A stretch of DNA of 21,640 bases from Spirogloea muscicola. Taxonomy: Eukaryota; Streptophyta; Zygnematophyceae; Spirogloeales; Spirogloeaceae. Where the stretch lies: contig WELB01000058.1 in assembly GCA_009602725.1 (NCBI GenBank), positions 198,627 to 220,266 of the forward strand, written 5' to 3'. The translations under genes were made by a program, and so were the position numbers. The notes beneath the pieces were generated by a model, which had not been told where the DNA came from, did not search any database, and worked only from the letters and a program-made list of their open reading frames with translations. Below, one piece after another: positions 10,729 through 18,100 of this stretch (position 1 is the stretch's first letter; each line of letters starts with the position of its first letter).

Positions 10729-11175
10729 TATGGCTAGAGCCGGCGCCGGCGTCGGTGGGCAGCGGGGGATTGGTGCGCCACGCTCGGGACTCTGCCGGCG
10801 GACGCGCAGCCTCGCAGGCGCAGCTGCAGCTGCCTCTCGCCGCCGCCCCCGCCGGTCAGCCGGCGTCCTCGGGCGGCGGCTCCGGCTGCAGCCGCGCCGC
10901 GGAGGCCAAGACGGCGCCGGCGCTGCGGGCGCTGCTGCCTGGCCACGCTGCTCTCGGGGAGCCTGCCAGCGGCTATGGCCCCGCGGCCGACGAGGCTGAC
11001 AGGTCGGCCCACCCGGCCTGGCCTCTGCACGCTCAGTGTATTGGCTGGCGTGCTGCTCACCGCAGGCTCGGCAGCAGCGGCACCAGCACAGCACCAAACC
11101 CCCCGGCATGCAGCCATGGTGGCCCATCGAAGGCCTGCTGTCAGCACTACCTCCTTTGGCGCTTTGGCCGTGCAG
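10729..11175. other. Divergent region between CLC and the STICHEL-like gene
   Basis: No certain gene. The left part is GC-rich. A plus-strand frame from ATG 10975 begins MAPRPTRLTGRPT and then has a hydrophobic LCTLSVLAGVLLTAGSAAAA stretch that could be a signal peptide, but it stops at 11184 and cannot be joined convincingly to the downstream exons. A pyrimidine-rich acceptor (CGTGCAG) ends the region at 11175, so at least its last part is probably intron. Confidence 0.4.
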
Positions 11176-12184
11176 ATCGTGTAGGCCCGGGGATCCTGCC
11201 TACGAAGCCCAGCCACGTGTGGACTTGGCACAAGTGTGGACTGCGGTTGCCGAGTGCATGACCAGCAAGACTACGCGGCAGCTCCTCCTGACGCGTGGGA
11301 AGCTTGTCGAGCTGTCCGGCACGACAGGCAAGCGGCCTCGCCGCACTCCACTTGCTGCAGGCTGCACTAATCCCCTGTGCTCATGTCGATGCCGCTCGAC
11401 CGTCCTCATGCTTGCCTTTACTGAGTCGCCTCCTGCAGCGGTTGTGGAGTTCGGGCACAAGACCTATAAGGAGCGTGGAGAGGGCCTGGCGCGGTCCACG
11501 CGCAAGGGAAACCTCCGCGCAGCCTTCCAGAGCGTTGGCCACCCTATCGACAACATCGACGTACGCCTGGCGGTGGCGGCGGTTGCAACTCCGGCTCCCA
11601 GCCGGCCCAAGGCAGCTGCTAAAGCTCAGGATAATACCGTGACTGGAACAAGCGTGAGGATAGCAGCTGCTAATTCAGGGAACTCAATACGGCTGTTGCT
11701 GCCGGACCCTGCTCGCCTGAGCGACACGGAGTGGGATCAAGGGAGCAGCTGTTGTGGCAATGGTGGCAGCAGAGACAGCAGCAGGCAGGGAGAGCCTCCG
11801 ATAGGGGGGCGCCACCCAAATGCTCAGCAGCCAGACACAAGTTCCGCTGCCTCGCGGTCGGCACTCCATCATCAAGACAACGTTGTTCACACCGAGGGGA
11901 TTGCTGTTATTACGAGCCTTGATATAGCAGGAAGAGCTAAGGCCACCCTATCAGCAGATGCTGTTCAAGATCGGCAATGCACTGTCCAACTCCCACGAGA
12001 TGAGGGCTGTGAAAGCATGCCCGTGCAAGGACCACAAAGCAAGGTCTCTTCTGCTCCACTCGAGGATTGGGTTGCCTTGGAGCCTCCACATCCTGTCGCA
12101 GTCAGGAGAATTTCGTGCCGTGAGGCAGCTGAGAGCCTTGCCAAGGCACTGGGGGGGTTCCATGTGTCAGGCCGACAGCGATAG
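11176..12184 (+). CDS. STICHEL/DnaX-like protein, C-terminal part only
   Basis: Two exons, 11176-11327 and 11439-12184, are joined by a 111-base GC-AG intron (AG|GCAAGC ... CTGCAG) with matching phase. The product reads QVWTAVAECMTSKTTRQLL, RGKLVELSGTTAVVEFGHKTY, then ERGEGLARSTRKGNLRAAFQ and DVRLAV. This pattern (tryptophan, SKTxRQLLxxxGKLVxxS, hydrophobic strand, basic E-x-L helix, final VR strand) is that of the domain after the AAA+ ATPase in plant STICHEL proteins, which resemble the bacterial DNA polymerase III gamma/tau subunit. After it come about 200 low-complexity residues rich in Ala, Ser and Gln, ending at 12184. The exon-1 acceptor implies upstream exons, but no ATPase domain is found before it: the next sequence is the divergent region, the N gap and the antisense CLC gene. 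It is therefore 5'-incomplete, by misassembly or real truncation. Confidence 0.6.
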
Positions 12185-13038
12185 ATTGAGCATGGAGAGA
12201 TGCGGGCCACCATCATCTATTGTCATGTACAGGAGAGAGGCGAGACATAGGGTTGCTCGCCAAATATGTGCAGCACATGTGGATAAGTCTGTGTCCACTT
12301 GTACATCCATAGTGATATTAGATGTTGCTTAGACGAGCAAGTCTTTTCACCGAGCAGGCCTCTAGACAAGCCTCTGCTATGTAGCGGTATAGCAGGCATA
12401 TAGATTAGTTCCTTCAAGCGAAGGTCACTGGCCAGCTCAATGTACGAGGTTGCCCGACACCCCAAGAGTCCTTTGCACTGTAAAATCATTGTGCGCCCTT
12501 CTACAAGTGAATTGCACTGTAAGTCAATTGTGCGCCCTTCTACAAGTGAACCGAATCTGTGCACAGTGATGCTAGTTGAATTTTCAATGTAGGACTGACA
12601 GACACGATCTCAATGAATATTATCAACAGCATTTCCAGGTCAAGAACCAACCCTGCAGGCATCAGTGCAAGCAGCTCCAACGAATGTTAGGGAAGGCTTT
12701 GCTTATGAAAAGGAATTGCCAACCCTGCAACAGAAAGTGGCAGGCAGATTGCACGGCCCAGGTTGGTGCTATATGCTGGTGGGAAATGGACTCTCATGCG
12801 GTTCTGTCGCTTGCAGAGCAATGCAAACAGGCGAGCGCGGGAAAATGCACGCCTGGGAGAGTCAGGAGCGCCGCCCCAGACCCCATAGTGGAATCGTACT
12901 ACGGACTGTGGGTCATGTGGGATTTAGCACCATCATTGCTGGTTTGTGCTGGTATCTTCCTTCACCAGAGGCTCCACTGTCTCCTTGCTTGCCTCCACCA
13001 GCGGCATCGGCTTCCTGCTATTCATGAAACAACGGCAC
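12185..13038. other. Convergent intergenic region / 3' UTRs
   Basis: Lies between the stop of the STICHEL-like gene (+) and the stop of the small minus-strand gene. It contains the 39-bp tandem repeat with two TGTAA copies. Open frames on the plus strand (12576-13133 and 12665-13027) show no motif I recognise. A possible acceptor (CGCTTGCAG, ending about 12819) leaves a further plus-strand exon conceivable but unproven. Confidence 0.4.
12473..12550 (+). repeat. 39-bp imperfect tandem repeat duplicating a TGTAA signal
   Basis: Units 12473-12511 and 12512-12550 are each 39 bases and differ at four adjacent-region positions. Both start TTGCACTGTAA and end TGCGCCCTTCTACAAGTGAA. The TGTAA in each (12479-12483 and 12519-12523) is about 300 bases past the STICHEL-like stop, so the duplication may give that gene two alternative poly(A) signals. 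Confidence 0.85.
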
Positions 13039-13936
13039 TCAGTCTGAGAATGAAGCGTAAAGAGAGCTTCGGAAAGTGGATGTTATTCCATGACTCCACC
13101 AAGCAGTGTCAGCTGTGGGTTCAATGCTTGTGAAGTAAAGCCCGGAATGTGAGCCTCTGCTGGAGGGCCTGGCTGCTGGGGGCTCTTGGTGGGGGGCCCA
13201 CTTTATCTCGGTTTCCTCCTCCTCATCATCCACGTAGTTGGGATCATTCTCGTCAAGTGCCGCAGCGGGGGGGTTGCTGTACTCCTCCCCGGGCTTACCC
13301 CAGTTGTGATGCGGCCCTGCTCCACCTGCAGCACCACGGGAGGACGTGGAATCGGTCCAGCATTTTGCACCTTGGAGCTCACGGTGGAGATGAGCGCATG
13401 TAAGAAGGGAATGCCCGAGACGTAAGGCTCCTTGGGCTCCAGCGGGCAGTGCAAGGCGGCTACGGGGCCTTCGGAGTCTCGCCGCCGGAATCACGCGGGG
13501 CTGTGCCCGTGGTCGGACCACCAACAGGCCCTGCTGATACAGTCCTTTGCACCAGTAGGGTCACTAGGGGCTGGCAATGGGCGCGCGCAGCCAAGGCTGC
13601 TGCCGGAGGGGCGTAGGGTTTGGGGCGCAGGCGCGCCCCTTACCTTTCCTGGGGCTCCCGTCCGCCACCTTCTTCACTGCCCGGTCACATGGACGTCCCA
13701 TGTCAGCTCGGCCGGCGGCGCCTTGGCAATGGCGGCCGCCGTTGCGCCAGCGCCAGCTCGCGCGCGCGGCGGCTCGAGGGCGGCAAGAGGCAGGCGCGCG
13801 CCGGCCCGCGGGGCGGCACGCCGGGCGGGTAAGGCTGGGTGGCGGGAGGAGCACCGGAGTGGCGGTCGAGGCGCTCGTCTCCCTTTTTGATGGCGCGGTT
13901 GTGCCAGTAGGCCTCGCCGCCCAGGCCGCCCGTCAT
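13039..13936 (-). CDS. Unidentified small protein with PDCD4-like WGxPG...DPNY acidic motif
   Basis: Function unknown. From ATG 13936 (context GTCGCCATGA) the frame reads MTGGLGGEAYWHNRAIKKGD. A phase-1 intron (donor CTCCG|GTGCTC, acceptor GGGCAG) joins it to VKKVADGSPRKG, and a second (donor AAAG|GTAAGG, acceptor TATCAGCAG) to GPVGGPTTGTAPRDSGGETP. The last exon then seems to pass through three frames without introns: ETPKAP, then LEPKEPYVSGIPFLHALIST, then HNWGKPGEEY...DENDPNYVDDEEEETEIK, each step looking like one missing base. The WGxPGxxY...DPNYxDDE arrangement resembles the short conserved segment before the MA3 domains of PDCD4-type translation regulators, but no MA3 domain is present. 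It could be a short relative, a chance match, or a damaged gene. The stop used is at 13039. Confidence 0.45.
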
Positions 13937-13947
13937 GGCGACGGCGC

Positions 13948-13950
<3 letters not shown>

Positions 13951-13980
<30 letters not shown>
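13951..13980. repeat. (CGG)10 triplet repeat in the leader of the small minus-strand gene
   Basis: Ten perfect CGG units on the plus strand, i.e. (CCG)10 in the transcript, lie 14 bases before the ATG at 13936. Such a run is likely length-variable and would form stable structure in the 5' leader. Confidence 0.85.
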
Positions 13981-13983
<3 letters not shown>

Positions 13984-14003
13984 GAGGCGTGGCTCAGCGC
14001 CTC

Positions 14004-14042
14004 CACGCGGCGACGGCTGAGCTTTACAGCCGTCGCCGCGTG
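14004..14042. repeat. Perfect 16-bp inverted repeat with 7-base loop
   Basis: Arm CACGCGGCGACGGCTG (14004-14019) is exactly complementary to 14027-14042, with AGCTTTA between. It lies about 70 bases before the start codon of the minus-strand gene, in its leader or core promoter, and would form a very stable hairpin in RNA or a cruciform in DNA. Confidence 0.9.
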
Positions 14043-15062
14043 CCAACCTCACCCTCTGCCTCTCGGTCTCCCTGGGACTCGCTTTTGGCCGTTTTTCACC
14101 GTTTTCCAATGTGAGAGAGGGCGCCCGCAGTGCGCGCATCAGGAAAGGGTGGCCAATCCGTCAGCACAATACCGGGCAAATGCGTAGAAGTGTAGAATGC
14201 TTGTCGACCCATCTGTTGACACAACTGATGGCCCCCTTATCGGCCCTATACCCTTTGCTCCCAGATCAGTTCAGGCAAGTACTAGTGCGGAGGAATGGGG
14301 CTACATAACATGAAGCCCGGAAGCCCAGAAGCTGGAAGACCGTCCATGCAAGCTTCGTTACAGCCATTCTGTGTCATATGTGAGAGTAATGGGCCGTGGC
14401 GCTCGCTGGAGAAGTGGATAGAATGCCCAAAGCTGCGAGTGCCGTGTGAGTCAGGATCAATCGAGGTCACAAACCCGACACAGATGCTGCGGGTTCCTGG
14501 TTACTCTGTTCTGTTGTTCGCTGGGGTTCACTTGAATTCACGGGGAATTTCATCAGTTTGCTAACTTGCACTCTTTAGTAGGGTGTCAATATTCTATCTC
14601 AACCAAGTGGTGTGAAGCTGAACATTTCTCAATCGCCTCTTTAAATTCATGATCTTGCTCATGTGATGATCATGGGATGCACATTTTCAACAGCAAAGGG
14701 CATCCCTCACTTCCTAGAGTAAAGTGGTGATGACTGAGCATGCCTTGCTTGGCATAAGGTGTCTAATTCTCTGACAAATTGCTGTGACTACTCCTGACTT
14801 TCCTGCTCTATACCTGAAAATTGGTTGTTGGTCATGTCCCACTGAAAAGAACACGGGGCCTGAAGGAAGGGGGGGAGGGGAGAGTATAAGTAGTGGAAGC
14901 AATAAGGAAAGCCAGCGCAAGGGTTAAGACAGAAGTTCCCCGGTACTTCCAGCTCCCTTTGCGGCAACCTATATATACACAACGACATCCTACCTACCAA
15001 AAGACCTGCGAGGCAATGGCCTCGTGAATCAATCTGCCTGCTATTTCAAAGGTACATGTTGA
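14043..15062. other. Unassigned region between two minus-strand genes
   Basis: About 1 kb without a supported gene. It should contain the promoter of the gene starting at 13936 and the downstream flank of the ankyrin-RCC1 gene. Short open frames (for example 14295-14564 on the plus strand) have no recognisable motif or exon boundaries. A G-rich purine run lies at about 14860-14884. Confidence 0.45.
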
Positions 15063-15067
15063 TTACA
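15063..15067 (-). terminator. TGTAA poly(A) signal of the ankyrin-RCC1 gene
   Basis: TGTAA on the minus strand, 44 bases beyond the ankyrin-RCC1 stop codon, a typical spacing for a chlorophyte 3' UTR signal. It supports the final 51-base exon. Confidence 0.65.
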
Positions 15068-15111
15068 ATTGAATCAGGTCCTCTCCAGTCGTGGGCCTCC
15101 CATGGTTCTTA

Positions 15112-18100
15112 TCAAGACTTGCCAAGTGCTCTCCGCAAGTGGCTTGTTGCTTCCTCTTCCATCTGTAACAAGAGTGGCAAGCTCCTTGAGGTGACCATTG
15201 CACTCACGCATCACACAGCAGATGCAACAAGTTTGCAACAACCAACAAGCTAAGTTCAGTCCTAACCTGTATGCTTCGTAAGGAAGTCAGACTGGCCTCC
15301 TCTGGCCTATACCAACGGCTGCATGGCAGGTGCACAAGTGTGTCAAAACGACGTCTTCCTTGGCATCATATCTGGCTAGGATGTCTAGCCATGACTGGCT
15401 TCGCAAGCAGCAGCACAACGATCCAAAGAGAGGAGAGTACAAACATTATACTGTAACCACAGAGTGCTACCTGATATGCATCACCATCCGCAGGTATGAG
15501 AGCCACAGGCTCCAATATAATACACATTATGTCTACCTTGGGCTGGCGGAGGGTAGGCTGGTCCCCAGTGAGTCCGTGTGAGGGCTGTGATGCACTGCAA
15601 CACTAGGTGATGTGCCAGAGCTCAGGGGGCTGCCTACATGTGAGCCCGCCCTCGAGACAGCCTGCTTCCGCTGCTGGTTCTTTTGCTCCTGAAAGTAGAT
15701 AGGAAGCATGCAACATACCATCAGGCCAGATAATGCACATAGACTGAAGGCCCACATCAGGCACACCACCTTCAGCCAAGCTCAGCAATGGCGCACAAGC
15801 TATACTTGTGACTCAGTTATGCACTCGGGTATTGCCAATGATTTTCCACTTCAAGCCATATGACCTCGTGAGCACGGCAGATATATGCCAGAGTTGTCAG
15901 GTGCACAAAGGCTCACCTGCTGGACCTGGATATCCCTCAGTGAGGGAGCAGTGTCAGCAGCAGAACCTCTTGACCAAGCAGGCAGGTGCTCACTGTCCTT
16001 CTTCGGGCTAACGTTCTTCAAGCTGACAGCGATTGGGGAACTCCGCACAAACTGGCTCAATGGGACTCGCAACACATGTCCAGTATCATCTGAAGCTTTC
16101 TCCTGCTTGCCATGAGGCCTGGTAGCTCCCGGCCTTGGCGCCACCTCTGTTGAGCTGGCCCCGCTGTGGTGTCCTCCCTGCGAAGGCAGCCTTCTTGCAG
16201 GAGAAGCAGATGTGCGGGCAGGGACAGGAGCAGATGCAAGTGCAGAAGTTGTTGCTGCATTAAAGTTGCTTTGCTTTATGGTCAGGAGCTGCTGCTGCGA
16301 CTGAATCTCCAGCAGAGACGCAGCTTTGGGCGCCTTGGTGCCAGAGGCCTTCCCCCAGACCAGCACCTCCTTTGGTTCCAGCTTAGAGACTGATGGTGAC
16401 AGTGGTACAGATGGAGGGTTCTCGAGAGCTCCACTCAAAAACATGGACAGGCCTCCCTTTCGGGCCTTCTTTTTGTTCAAGGTCCTAGAAGAAGGGCCAG
16501 CACAATCCACAGTGGAGTCTCCTGGCGCGTCACAAGTCTGCTGCGTCGGTGCAGAGAACTCATACTCCAAGCAGCTTGCTGGTGTGCCAGGGAGAGGTGG
16601 CTGCCCAGATACTTTGTCTCCAGTGTCAATGGTCACCTCAGAATTGGTGGGGCTCGAATCATTACATTGCTCCTGGAGCACAGCAACACACACTTGTTTT
16701 GCTCAATGACAGCATAACAGCTGATTCAACAAGGCAGCAAAAGCACAATATACTGTGCAAGGCAGCCAGATTAATTTGCAGCAGCCTGCTGGGCCTCCTG
16801 ATGTGATACCTGAGAAGTGGCCATCTTCTGCATTTCCTTCTGCTGCTCCTGCTGGCAGCTGCTGTTTCTCTCCCTCAAATTTATCTTTCTATCCTCGCGC
16901 CCGAGCGATGGCGACCGCCCCACACTTCTGCGCTGCCCCTTGAGACGAGCGCCTTGGCTCTCTTTCCTTGTGCGGCTTGCCCTGCGGCGACTGCTTTCCC
17001 ACCTTTCATCCACTCGTTCAGCTTCCTGTGGAGATAGAGCCACATCCTTGCAAGCACCCTTTTCCTTGCCTGATTCGAGCTCCTCCTGACCAGAAGATGT
17101 GTGCGGGAGGTGACCAGCCTCCAGCTTCTTGAGGGCGTCCTGAAGCTCCAATTTGGACCGAAGCTTCGCTTTCTGCTGCAAATCAGTGGCATTCCACGTC
17201 CCTGCACAATATGATACCACACTTAGCCGTTGATCACCTTGCCCCTCCACTAATGCCATGAGAAGCACTGCAACAAGTGCTGAATGGAGGTGACCGACTG
17301 CTGCCATGAGAAGCTTTGGAAGGAGCTGCTATACGGAGGTGAGCAATTTGCATTCACCAGTGTCCCTGCAGTGATACAGAAATAGCTAAGTACCTGCTTG
17401 GCCTCAAGAGCTTCGATCTGCTGCAACTTCTTTCGCACTGCACGCACATGCCTCCCAATCACCGACTGAGCATCATCAGGTGTCTGCCAGAAGCTCCCCA
17501 AAGGGCTGCCCTCAAGTGACGGCCGCGCCCGACAATCCTCTCCAGCAACCTCAGTGCTAGTAGGTCTGGTGCTCTTGTTCATCTGTGTCATCAACGAGCA
17601 AATCCATGGATAGTTTGATGTCAGGCTAAGCATCGCACTAGTGGTTGGGCCTCTACTTGCACGTTATCAAGAAGAGCTACTTGACAGACTATAGGCTGCT
17701 TAACAGAGGTACTTACGTGCACATGCTTTGCCAGCACTCACCTGCACTTGCTCAGGACGGCCTCCGCTTCTTAAGTCCCACTCAGGCAAGACTTCTTCCC
17801 TCTTCATCAGCTGCAAGTGTTACAGGGGGGCCACCAGTGCTTGTTGGCAATCTCCGGTAGCTCCAGGGCTGGTTTGAGCTAGCGGCAAGAACAGCCTCAA
17901 GGCTTGCCAACACAGAGGGCTGGCGCTGCGCTAGTTGGGCTGGGCTGACGGTCAAAATGTGACCAAGATTTCGCATAATCATAAGCTGCATATAAGTACA
18001 CAGCACAGCAGGGCATGGAGTCAATGTCCAGCATGCGTATTCTTAGAGCAATATTTAAACAAAACACCATGCAGCAATAGATGGTCGGTCACTGCCCCTA

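Noticed and set aside
8994-11261. Very long plus-strand open frame across the N gap
   Set aside because: It is antisense to conserved CLC exons, is kept open by GC-rich composition, and includes 531 N's. Its translation is low complexity.
12576-13133. 185-codon plus-strand open frame
   Set aside because: No recognisable domain, a competing open frame over the same bases, and overlap with the 3' end of the minus-strand gene. Kept only as unassigned sequence.
14295-14564. 89-codon plus-strand open frame
   Set aside because: Length is expected by chance in this composition, and no motif or exon boundary was seen.
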